The notes under the pieces: model-generated
The model's input: the letters and a program-made list of their open reading frames with translations, nothing else
Told to the model about the DNA's origin: nothing
Databases searched by the model: none
Source: CAZPZR01 sp964591105
Lineage (GTDB): Bacteria > Bacillota > Clostridia > Lachnospirales > Lachnospiraceae
Assembly: GCA_964591105.1 (NCBI GenBank)
Contig: CAZPZR010000057.1
Location: forward strand, 1-11,488
Direction: 5' to 3'
Length of the DNA stretch: 11,488 nt
Shown here: positions 1 through 6,925 of the stretch, in pieces
Position numbering within the stretch: position 1 is the first letter of the stretch
How the letters are laid out: every line of letters starts with the position of its first letter
Program-made: the position numbers and the translations under genes

Positions 1-2183
1 AATATGAATTAGAAGATATTATTACAGCCGCAATTGTCAGCGTGAAAGAGGGCGCGAATTTCGGTGTATATGATTTTAGAGAAGTGTATGTCGGTCTTGA
101 CATGGGACCGACAGGAAAGCTTCTGAAACCAATGGGTGACTTGAGCTTTGAAGAAGCTTATGAAGTGTACAAGGAAGTTGCAGTTATCGGGGAAGAGGCT
201 GGAGCTGATCTGATACATATTGAGACAATGAGTGACACTTACGAAGTGAAGGCTGCAATTTTAGCAGCAAAAGAAAATACTTCTTTGCCAGTATTTGCAA
301 CCATGATCTTCGATGAAAAAGGAAAGCTTTTGACGGGTGGAGATATTCCATCTGTGGTAGCACTGTTGGAAGGACTTCGTGTGGACGCACTTGGAATTAA
401 CTGTGGACTTGGCCCAAAACAGATGCTTCCAATTCTGGATGAAATTATGAAATATGCGACGGTTCCAGTTATTGTGAAACCAAATGCAGGACTTCCAAAA
501 CAGAAGGATGGAGAGACTTATTATGATGTATCTCCGGAAGAATTTGCAGAGTACATGGAAGAAATCGTAAGACATGGTGCAAGTGCAGTAGGTGGATGTT
601 GTGGAACAACTCCTGCACACATTCGTGCAATGATTGAACGTGTTCGTAAGTCAGATGCATTTGAAAAACGTTTGCGTCCAGAAGGTGGGAAACAGACTAT
701 CGTATCTTCTTATGGAAAAGCAGTTACTTTAGGAGAAAAGCCGATGATTATCGGTGAGCGAATTAATCCGACAGGTAAGAAACGATTCAAACAGGCATTA
801 AAAGAACATGATATTGACTATATATTAAAGGAAGCAATCAATCAGCAGGATGCTGGTGCACATATCTTGGATGTCAATGTAGGACTTCCAGATATTGATG
901 AACCAGCGATGATGAAAGAGGTTGTAGAAGAACTCCAGAGCGTTACAAGCCTTCCGCTTCAGATTGATACGGTAGATGTAGAGGCTTTGGAAGCTGCAAT
1001 GCGTATTTACAATGGAAAACCAATGGTCAACTCTGTCAATGGAAAACAGGAATCCATGGATGCAATCTTTCCATTGATTCAGAAATATGGTGGAGTTGTT
1101 GTTGGACTTACACTGGATGAAGGTGGAATTCCAAATGACGTAGAAGGAAGAGTACGAATTGCAGGTAAGATTATTGAGGAAGCAAAGAAGTATGGAATTG
1201 ATAAGAAAGACATTGTAATTGACGTATTAACAATGACGATCAGTTCAGATCCAGAAGGCGCAAGAATCACATTGGAAGCACTGAAAAAAGTGCATGAGAT
1301 TTATGGAGTGTGCACAGTACTTGGAGTGTCCAATATTTCCTTTGGGCTTCCATCCAGACCTGTGATCAATGGTACTTTCTACACTATGGCAATGCAGAAT
1401 GGCTTAAGTGCAGGAATTATCAATCCAATGTCTGAAGATATGATGCGTTCTTATGATTCTTATTGTGCATTGATGAATTATGATGAAAATTTTGAATCTT
1501 ACATTGCAAAGTATAGCAACCAAGTATCTTCCACACCAACTGCAAAAGTAACAGAGACAGGACTTCGAACTGCAATTGAAAAAGGCTTGAAAGAAGAAGC
1601 ACATCAGGCAGCGAAGAAACTAGTGGAAACAAAAGAGCCACTGGCAATCATTAATGAAGAAATGATTCCAGCGTTAGATTATGTAGGAAAAGGATTCGAG
1701 AAAGGAACCGTTTTCCTTCCACAGCTTTTGATGAGTGCAGATGCTGCCAAAATCGCATTTGCAGTATTGAAAGATGAACTCTCTAAAAAAGGAGAGGTGG
1801 AACAGAAGAAAGAAAAAGTGATTCTGGCGACTGTAAAAGGGGATATCCATGATATCGGTAAGAACATTGTAAAAGTTCTGCTTGAAAACTACAGTTTTGA
1901 TGTCATCGACCTTGGCAAAGACGTTGCACCGGAAAAAATCGTAGAAACAGCGATTAAGGAGAATGTAATGCTTGTAGGGCTGAGCGCATTGATGACAACA
2001 ACGGTTGTAAGTATGGAAGACACCATCAAACTCCTTCGCAAAGAAAAACCTGATTGTAAAATTATGGTTGGCGGAGCAGTTTTGAATCAGGAGTATGCAG
2101 ATATGATTGGGGCAGATTTCTATGGAAAAGATGCGATGCAGTCTGTATACTATGCACAGAAAATCTTGAAGGGAGAGGACTAA
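1..2183 (+). CDS. metH: B12-dependent methionine synthase, 5' truncated by window edge, lacking reactivation domain
   Basis: Transfers a methyl group from methyltetrahydrofolate to homocysteine through cobalamin in the cytoplasm. The frame is open to the left edge (first full codon at base 3, reading YELEDIITAAIVSV), so the GTG at 42 is an internal Val and the true start lies upstream. Domains in order: homocysteine-binding barrel with zinc ligands Cys at 402-404 and Cys-Cys at 597-602 (GGCCGTTP); pterin-binding barrel starting near 741 (GERINPTG) with DVNVGLPD and NSVNGK motifs; a helical cap around 1560-1800; and a cobalamin Rossmann domain with DxHxxG (DIHDIG, 1842-1859; His codon 1848-1850), GLSALMTTT and MVGGA. 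The protein stops right after the B12 domain, so the C-terminal AdoMet-dependent reactivation domain of E. coli MetH is absent. As known for Thermotoga-type enzymes, that activity is presumably a separate protein, not visible here. asnA starts one base after the stop. Confidence 0.93.
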   Translation, partial: YELEDIITAAIVSVKEGANFGVYDFREVYVGLDMGPTGKLLKPMGDLSFEEAYEVYKEVAVIGEEAGADLIHIETMSDTYEVKAAILAAKENTSLPVFATMIFDEKGKLLTGGDIPSVVALLEGLRVDALGINCGLGPKQMLPILDEIMKYATVPVIVKPNAGLPKQKDGETYYDVSPEEFAEYMEEIVRHGASAVGGCCGTTPAHIRAMIERVRKSDAFEKRLRPEGGKQTIVSSYGKAVTLGEKPMIIGERINPTGKKRFKQALKEHDIDYILKEAINQQDAGAHILDVNVGLPDIDEPAMMKEVVEELQSVTSLPLQIDTVDVEALEAAMRIYNGKPMVNSVNGKQESMDAIFPLIQKYGGVVVGLTLDEGGIPNDVEGRVRIAGKIIEEAKKYGIDKKDIVIDVLTMTISSDPEGARITLEALKKVHEIYGVCTVLGVSNISFGLPSRPVINGTFYTMAMQNGLSAGIINPMSEDMMRSYDSYCALMNYDENFESYIAKYSNQVSSTPTAKVTETGLRTAIEKGLKEEAHQAAKKLVETKEPLAIINEEMIPALDYVGKGFEKGTVFLPQLLMSADAAKIAFAVLKDELSKKGEVEQKKEKVILATVKGDIHDIGKNIVKVLLENYSFDVIDLGKDVAPEKIVETAIKENVMLVGLSALMTTTVVSMEDTIKLLRKEKPDCKIMVGGAVLNQEYADMIGADFYGKDAMQSVYYAQKILKGED

Positions 2184-2187
2184 AATG
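2171..2187 (+). promoter_or_regulatory. Ribosome binding site and coupled stop/start at the metH-asnA junction
   Basis: GGGAGAGG at 2171-2178 lies within metH, six bases before the asnA ATG. The metH stop TAA (2181-2183) and the ATG (2185) are separated by one A, so ribosomes ending metH are positioned to reinitiate on asnA. Confidence 0.75.
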
Positions 2188-3192
2188 GCACTTATTTTAC
2201 CAGAAAACTATGACCCACATATGGGGGTTCGTGAGACACAAGAAGCAATCAAATATATTCGTGACACATTTCAGAAGGAATTTGGAAAAGAGATGAATCT
2301 GGAAAGAATCTCTGCACCACTTTTTGTACCAAAGAGCAGTGGTTTGAACGATAACCTGAGTGGTGTTGAACGTCCAGTAAGCTTCGATATTCTCGGAATT
2401 CCGGGAGAAGATGTAGAAGTTGTACAGTCCCTTGCAAAATGGAAACGTATGGCGTTAAAAGAGTATGGATTTGAACCAGGAGAAGGTCTCTATACGAATA
2501 TGAACGCGATTCGAAGAGATGAAGAATTAGACAACTTACATTCTTGCTATGTAGACCAGTGGGACTGGGAAAAGGTGATTCGAAAAGAAGAGAGAACCGT
2601 AGAAACATTGAAAGAAACTGTGAGAACAATCTTTAAGATTATCAAACATATGGAACATGAAGTGTGGTATAAGTATCCACATGCAGTAAAGAAACTTCCA
2701 GAAGATGTATTCTTTATCACTTCTCAGGAACTGGAAGACATGTATCCAGATAAGACTTCAAAGGAAAGAGAGAATCTGATTACAAAGGAACACGGCTGTG
2801 TATTCTTAATGAAGATTGGTGAGAAACTTGCCAGTGGAAAACCACACGATGGACGTGCACCTGACTATGATGACTGGCAGTTGAATGGAGACATTTTATT
2901 TTGGTTCGAACATCTGAATTGTGCATTGGAAATCTCAAGTATGGGAATCCGCGTAGATGAAGTTTCTTTAGAAGAACAGTTAAAAAAATCAGGATGTGAA
3001 GATCGCAAAACACTTCCATATCACAGAATGCTCCTGAATGGAGAATTGCCATATACAATCGGCGGAGGTATCGGACAATCCAGATTGTGTATGTTGCTTT
3101 TGGACCGTGCACATGTAGGAGAAGTTCAGGCTAGTATTTGGCCAGACGAGATGAGAAAACAGTGCAAGGAAAATCAAATAATATTATTGTAA
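2185..3192 (+). CDS. asnA: Aspartate-ammonia ligase (ammonia-dependent asparagine synthetase A)
   Basis: Makes asparagine from aspartate, ammonia and ATP, releasing AMP and PPi. At 335 residues it matches the usual AsnA length (about 330). It has a class II aminoacyl-tRNA synthetase-like fold. Recognisable family blocks are DNLSGVERPV (residues 56-65), VVQSLAKWKR (79-88), GEGLYTNMNAIRRDE (99-113), YVDQWDWE (122-129), GRAPDYDDW (223-231), LNGDILFW (233-240), SSMGIRVD (251-258) and the glycine-rich GGGIGQSR (293-300). The Lys in AKWKR, the Gln/Asp of DQWDW and the Arg of GQSR correspond to ATP/aspartate-binding residues of E. coli AsnA. The ATG lies one base after the metH stop, and its ribosome binding site (GGGAGAGG, 2171-2178) sits inside the last metH codons, which suggests translational coupling. 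A terminator follows within 10 bases of the stop. Confidence 0.96.
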   Translation: MALILPENYDPHMGVRETQEAIKYIRDTFQKEFGKEMNLERISAPLFVPKSSGLNDNLSGVERPVSFDILGIPGEDVEVVQSLAKWKRMALKEYGFEPGEGLYTNMNAIRRDEELDNLHSCYVDQWDWEKVIRKEERTVETLKETVRTIFKIIKHMEHEVWYKYPHAVKKLPEDVFFITSQELEDMYPDKTSKERENLITKEHGCVFLMKIGEKLASGKPHDGRAPDYDDWQLNGDILFWFEHLNCALEISSMGIRVDEVSLEEQLKKSGCEDRKTLPYHRMLLNGELPYTIGGGIGQSRLCMLLLDRAHVGEVQASIWPDEMRKQCKENQIILL

Positions 3193-3200
3193 TTTTCTAT

Positions 3201-3228
3201 AAACCCATGTACAAAAGTACATGGGTTT
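3201..3228 (+). terminator. Rho-independent terminator after asnA
   Basis: There is a perfect 12-bp inverted repeat: AAACCCATGTAC at 3201-3212 and GTACATGGGTTT at 3217-3228, with loop AAAA. The 3' arm ends in a T-run (TTTT, then C). It begins 9 bases after the asnA stop. The A-run on the 5' side makes it near-symmetric, but no minus-strand gene is evident to use it in reverse. Confidence 0.92.
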
Positions 3229-3231
3229 TCC

Positions 3232-3251
3232 CTTGACAAAAAAATGTCAAG
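3232..3251. repeat. Inverted repeat overlapping the -35 of the hydrogenase promoter
   Basis: CTTGACA (3232-3238) and TGTCAAG (3245-3251) form a perfect 7-bp inverted repeat separated by six A bases. The left arm contains the whole -35 hexamer. It could be a regulator-binding site or only a by-product of promoter composition; a similar arrangement recurs before alaS. Confidence 0.6.
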
Positions 3252-3261
3252 TGTCTATAGT
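3233..3261 (+). promoter_or_regulatory. SigA-type promoter of the hydrogenase gene
   Basis: The -35 TTGACA (3233-3238) and -10 TATAGT (3256-3261) are separated by exactly 17 bases. Seven consecutive A bases start at the end of the -35. The predicted transcription start is near 3268, giving a leader of about 32 bases. The promoter starts only five bases after the terminator stem, so the hydrogenase is insulated from metH-asnA. Confidence 0.85.
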
Positions 3262-3299
3262 TAGAGGAAGAGTATTGTGCCAATAGGAGGAAAATAAAA

Positions 3300-4811
3300 A
3301 TGAATCGAGGTTTAGACACCGAAGTGAGACGTGTCCGCCGACAGGTATTTGAAGAAGTAGCTAAGTTGGGGTTCAAAGCGGATGCAGACACTTTAAAAGA
3401 TGATATGGAAGAAATTCCATATAAGATGGTAAATGAAGAAACAGTACATTATAGAGACAGTGTATATCGCGCAAGAGCGGTTGTACGTGAACGCATTAGA
3501 CTTGCGATGGGACTTTCCTTACGTCCGGAAAACCGTCCAACACCATTGTCACAGGGGGTAGAAGCAAGTAACATTTCTGATAAGTACTATGAACCACCAT
3601 TGATGCAGGTTATTCCATCTGCTTGTGCAGCATGTGAAGAAAAAGGATATGAAGTTAGCAATATGTGTAAGGGCTGTGTTGCACATCCTTGTAAAGAAGT
3701 CTGTCCAAAAGGAGCGATTTCTATTGTAAACGGCAAATCATATATTGATCAGGAAAAATGCATCAAGTGTGGAAAATGTAAGTCTGTCTGCCCATACGAC
3801 GCAATTGCGAAGAAAGAACGTCCATGTGCTAGAGCATGTGGGGTAAATGCAATTGAGTCCGATAACATGGGACGTGCTTATGTAAATCCAGACAAATGTG
3901 TTTCTTGTGGTATGTGTATGGTAAACTGCCCATTTGGAGCAATTTCTGATAAATCACAGATTTTCCAGCTTTCAAGAGCGTTGACAGAAGGGGAAGAAAT
4001 CATTGCTGAGATTGCACCAGCATTCGTAGGACAGTTTGGAGATAATATTACACACCGTAACTTTAAAGCAGCTTTGAAAGAACTCGGATTCTCAGAAGTA
4101 TATGAAGTAGCACTTGGAGCAGATATCGGTTGTGCAGCGGAAGCACATCACTATGCAGAAAAAGTTGTAACAGGAGAACTTCCATTTTTATTGACATCTT
4201 GCTGCCCATCCTGGTCTATGCTTGCAAAGAAATATTTCCCAGATGTCATCGACGAGATTTCCCAGGAATTAACACCGATGGTTGCAACTGCTCGTACAAT
4301 TAAGTTAGAGCATCCAAATGCAAGAGTCGTATTCGTAGGCCCATGTGCTGCGAAGAAACTGGAAGCAATGAGAAGAACTGTACGCAGTGATGTAGACTTT
4401 GTCGTGACATTTGAAGAATTGCAGGCAATGTTCAATGCTAAAGGAATCGACCTTACACAGTATGAAGCAGAGTCTTCCTTCCATAATGCAACAGGAGCTG
4501 GACGTAACTACGCAGTTGCAGGTGGTGTTGCAGAAAGTATCGGAAAGATGCTGAAGGAAAACTATCCAGATGTAGAAGTTCATATTGAACACGCAGAAGG
4601 TCTTACAGAGTGTAAGAAAGTTCTTGCACTTGCGAAAGCAGGAAAGATGAACGGATGTCTGATTGAAGGTATGGGATGTCCAGGTGGATGTGTAGCTGGA
4701 GCAGGAACAAATATTCCAATTGTAAAAGCAAAGAAGAAAGTAAAAGACTTTGTAAATGCATCATCCAAACCATTGCCGAAGAAAGAATTGGCAGAAATTA
4801 AATTAAAATAA
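3300..4811 (+). CDS. Iron-only [FeFe] hydrogenase, group B-like, with multi-cluster ferredoxin domain
   Basis: Probably a cytoplasmic enzyme that reduces protons with ferredoxin electrons, or takes up H2, to balance fermentation. Domains of the 503-residue protein: an N-terminal basic helical region (1-100); a cysteine-rich region with 16 cysteines (109, 112, 123, 126, 131, 135, 154, 157, 160, 164, 176, 180, 200, 203, 206, 210), including two CxxCxxCxxxCP ferredoxin motifs at 154 and 200; and an H-cluster domain from about 235. H-cluster motifs are TSCCPSW (299-305, with proton-path Cys301 and ligand Cys302), GPCAAKK (347-353, Cys349) and EGMGCPGGCVAGAG (456-469, Cys460 and Cys464). All cluster-ligand cysteines are present, so activity is expected. 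The Met of the canonical MPC motif is Gly here and the GGG segment reads AGAG; the N-terminal layout fits group B enzymes. The start is set by AGGAGG at 3285-3290. HydE/F/G maturases are not in the window. Confidence 0.93.
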   Translation: MNRGLDTEVRRVRRQVFEEVAKLGFKADADTLKDDMEEIPYKMVNEETVHYRDSVYRARAVVRERIRLAMGLSLRPENRPTPLSQGVEASNISDKYYEPPLMQVIPSACAACEEKGYEVSNMCKGCVAHPCKEVCPKGAISIVNGKSYIDQEKCIKCGKCKSVCPYDAIAKKERPCARACGVNAIESDNMGRAYVNPDKCVSCGMCMVNCPFGAISDKSQIFQLSRALTEGEEIIAEIAPAFVGQFGDNITHRNFKAALKELGFSEVYEVALGADIGCAAEAHHYAEKVVTGELPFLLTSCCPSWSMLAKKYFPDVIDEISQELTPMVATARTIKLEHPNARVVFVGPCAAKKLEAMRRTVRSDVDFVVTFEELQAMFNAKGIDLTQYEAESSFHNATGAGRNYAVAGGVAESIGKMLKENYPDVEVHIEHAEGLTECKKVLALAKAGKMNGCLIEGMGCPGGCVAGAGTNIPIVKAKKKVKDFVNASSKPLPKKELAEIKLK

Positions 4812-4823
4812 TAAAAGAATTAC

Positions 4824-4854
4824 CAAAAACCATGTCTATTAGGCATGGTTTTTG
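4824..4854 (+). terminator. Rho-independent terminator after the hydrogenase gene
   Basis: There is a perfect 11-bp stem: CAAAAACCATG at 4824-4834 and CATGGTTTTTG at 4844-4854, with a 9-base loop. The U-rich tail is partly within the stem (five T). It starts 12 bases after the stop. A- and T-tracts on both sides would let it work in either direction. Confidence 0.85.
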
Positions 4855-4861
4855 CTATACT
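4853..4861 (+). promoter_or_regulatory. Possible extended -10 promoter for the M15-peptidase gene
   Basis: TGCTATACT fits an extended -10 (TG-N-TATACT; hexamer 4856-4861), and its TG lies in the last stem bases of the terminator. No good -35 is seen 17 bases upstream (TGTCTA at 4833-4838 matches poorly). The predicted start near 4868 would leave a leader of about 44 bases. This is the only promoter-like element in the 100-base gap. Confidence 0.4.
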
Positions 4862-4911
4862 TAGGGGAGAAGCAGTTGATGCGGAATATGTGAGAAGGAG
4901 AAAAAAGGAAT

Positions 4912-6828
4912 ATGAGAAGGAAGGGTATGTTTCGGAGAGTTCTGGCACTGGTAATGTGTGTTCTGTATTTGTTAGCAAACCAAAGTATTGTTTACGCGAG
5001 TGAAGTTGATGAAATAAATGAAATCACTGAACAGAGTGAGGCAAATGAAGAAAGTGTATTGATCGAATCTGATGCAGAAGAGCAAGAACCAGTGGGCGCA
5101 GAGGATCCAATGGAAGAGGAACAAGAGGAAGAAGCACAAGCAGAGGAAGAGATTTTTCTTCCTGCACCGACAAATGTGGAATTATCCATGGGATACGGCG
5201 GAATTGGATATGTGACATTTGATATGGAAAAAGGAGATTATCCGGGGACATTGAAATTCAGAATTCAATATGACGATGATGGAAGTTTACATGACGGCTA
5301 TCATTATCAAGATGTAACGGAAACAAAAGGGTATATCTGGGTAACGCCTGGAAAATTCTATGTAGTAGCTGTGAAGGCGTTTCTGGAAGATAAAGATGGA
5401 AAGGTTATTGCAGAAAGTAAACAATCTAATTGGGCAGCAAGAACACTGAATTACGATGCGGTTCATCTGAAATCCGTATCAGGCGCAGGACTTGATAAAA
5501 TTAAACTCACATGGGAGAGCATGGCTGATTATGGTTGCAGTGGATACAAGATTTATCGTGCATCTTCAGAAAACGGAAGCTACAAATGTGTAAAGACAAT
5601 CAAGAGTGCGTATACCACTCAGTGGACGGATTCAAAACTGGAATTAGGAAAAACATATTATTACAAGGTACGCGCCTATAATGATTATTATGATCTGCGA
5701 GGACCATATTCCAGAATTTTATCAGCAACACCAAAGCCGGCAAAGAAGGCACTGACAGCGGTGTGTGCAAGTTCGAGTTCAGTAAAATTGTCTTGGAGTG
5801 CTTCGGGAAAAGAAGTGAAGGGTTATCAGATTTTCCGAGCAAATGAAAAAGATGGGGAATTTAAGCTCATCAATACAATCAAAGATCGTACAAAGACAAC
5901 ATATATCAATACGAAAAGAACATTTGGAAGTACATACTATTATAAAATAAGAGCTTATGCGGTTGTGGATGGCAAACGAATTTACAGTGATTATAGCTCT
6001 GTGAAAAAAGTTACGGTTACAGTTGGAGTTCCTATGATTCAGAAAATTATATTGGAATCTGTTTCGAAGGCGAAAATTTCTTATAATAAGATTTCCGATG
6101 CAGACGGGTATATGGTTTACCGTGCCACATCGAAAGATGGTACTTATAAAAGAATCAAAACGATAAAAACACCTGGAACAACTTCTTATTCAGCAACTGG
6201 CTTAAAAAATGGAAATACCTATTATTTTAAAGTGAGAGCTTATAAAAAGATTGATGGAAAGACGTACTATAGTGAATATTCTACAGTCGTAAAGCGTCTG
6301 ATGAATAAGGCGGGATATGAATCAGAAAGCTATACACAGAAGGCACAGCGTATTTTCAATAAAAACTATTATGTGGAATACAAATCATCAAAAGCTGCTG
6401 CTAAGGATATGAAAACGATCAAAATTAAAACATGGGATATTAATTCAAAAGGGAAAAAGTATACTCGCTATCATTATTTGACCGTTCATAAAAATATTGC
6501 ATATACAGTTCAACAGATTTTTAAAGAAATCTATAACGGAGATGAGAAATTCCCAATCAAAGATGTTGGTGGCTATTCCTGGAGAGGTGATAATTCGTCT
6601 TCGTTACACTGCGAAGGAGTTGCAATTGATATCAATTACAATGAAAATGCACAGTTCAATGGAGAAACAGGAAAACCAATGGTTGGAAAATTATATAAGC
6701 CAGGGAAGAATCCATATTCCATTCGCCCGAATGGAGATGTAGTAAAAGCATTTGAAAAGTATGGATTTATATGGGGAGACTGGTTCTCTAACCCAGATTA
6801 TATGCATTTCTCTTATTTTGGCGGATAA
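4912..6828 (+). CDS. Secreted FnIII-repeat protein with C-terminal M15-type zinc D,D-carboxypeptidase/endopeptidase domain
   Basis: Likely exported and cleaves peptidoglycan stem peptides. The 638 residues read as follows. A signal peptide has an Arg/Lys-rich start and hydrophobic core 10-22, with cleavage likely after VYA (29). An acidic linker (31-80) has 24 Glu/Asp and no Lys/Arg. A beta-rich FnIII-like domain spans about 84-180. Three FnIII domains follow (about 183-275, 279-370, 373-462), each ending near a TYYxKxRAY strand. A connector precedes a peptidase domain from about 520. Peptidase motifs are SLHCEGVAIDIN, giving zinc ligands His566 and Asp573, and WGDW...DYMHF (621-633), giving zinc ligand His632 and candidate base Asp629, the M15/VanX/Ply500 arrangement. 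Whether the bond cut is D-Ala-D-Ala or L-Ala-D-Glu cannot be told from sequence. There is no LPXTG motif or C-terminal membrane segment. AGAAGGAG at 4893-4900 supports this ATG; an ATG at 4927 with AAGGA five bases upstream is an alternative that keeps the signal peptide. Confidence 0.87.
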   Translation: MRRKGMFRRVLALVMCVLYLLANQSIVYASEVDEINEITEQSEANEESVLIESDAEEQEPVGAEDPMEEEQEEEAQAEEEIFLPAPTNVELSMGYGGIGYVTFDMEKGDYPGTLKFRIQYDDDGSLHDGYHYQDVTETKGYIWVTPGKFYVVAVKAFLEDKDGKVIAESKQSNWAARTLNYDAVHLKSVSGAGLDKIKLTWESMADYGCSGYKIYRASSENGSYKCVKTIKSAYTTQWTDSKLELGKTYYYKVRAYNDYYDLRGPYSRILSATPKPAKKALTAVCASSSSVKLSWSASGKEVKGYQIFRANEKDGEFKLINTIKDRTKTTYINTKRTFGSTYYYKIRAYAVVDGKRIYSDYSSVKKVTVTVGVPMIQKIILESVSKAKISYNKISDADGYMVYRATSKDGTYKRIKTIKTPGTTSYSATGLKNGNTYYFKVRAYKKIDGKTYYSEYSTVVKRLMNKAGYESESYTQKAQRIFNKNYYVEYKSSKAAAKDMKTIKIKTWDINSKGKKYTRYHYLTVHKNIAYTVQQIFKEIYNGDEKFPIKDVGGYSWRGDNSSSLHCEGVAIDINYNENAQFNGETGKPMVGKLYKPGKNPYSIRPNGDVVKAFEKYGFIWGDWFSNPDYMHFSYFGG

Positions 6829-6864
6829 AAATATTGTAAAATCTGCAATGATAAAACGAAGAAA

Positions 6865-6893
6865 TTGTCATTTCACAAGTTTTATGATAAAAT
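6865..6893 (+). promoter_or_regulatory. SigA-type promoter of the C39-like peptidase gene
   Basis: The -35 TTGTCA (6865-6870) and -10 TAAAAT (6888-6893) have 17-base spacing, and the -10 is extended by TG at 6885-6886. The predicted start near 6900 leaves a leader of about 25 bases. No terminator is seen between the upstream stop (6828) and this promoter, so read-through from the M15 gene may also contribute. Confidence 0.65.
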
Positions 6894-6925
6894 AAGTCGA
6901 ATTTATTGAAAAGAGGGAAAAATTT

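Noticed and set aside
42..44. GTG at 42 as the start of the metH gene
   Set aside because: The frame stays open to base 3 and encodes residues typical of the MetH homocysteine domain; a start here would remove essential N-terminal barrel strands.
6497..6742. 81-codon + strand open frame inside the M15-peptidase gene
   Set aside because: It overlaps the conserved peptidase motifs in another frame, has no ribosome binding site of its own, and the product has no recognisable feature.
4912..6828. FnIII repeats as evidence of a phage tail or endolysin module
   Set aside because: The signal peptide, the absence of holin or structural phage genes, and the surrounding housekeeping genes argue for a cellular exported protein.
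6829..6864. Possible terminator after the M15-peptidase gene
   Set aside because: Only a 4-bp ATTG/CAAT pairing is present, with no G+C-rich stem or T-run.
6865..6878. TTGTcatttcACAA as a redox-repressor (Rex-like) operator
   Set aside because: The dyad is only 4 bp per arm and lacks the TTGTGAA-N4-TTCACAA core; the match is too weak.
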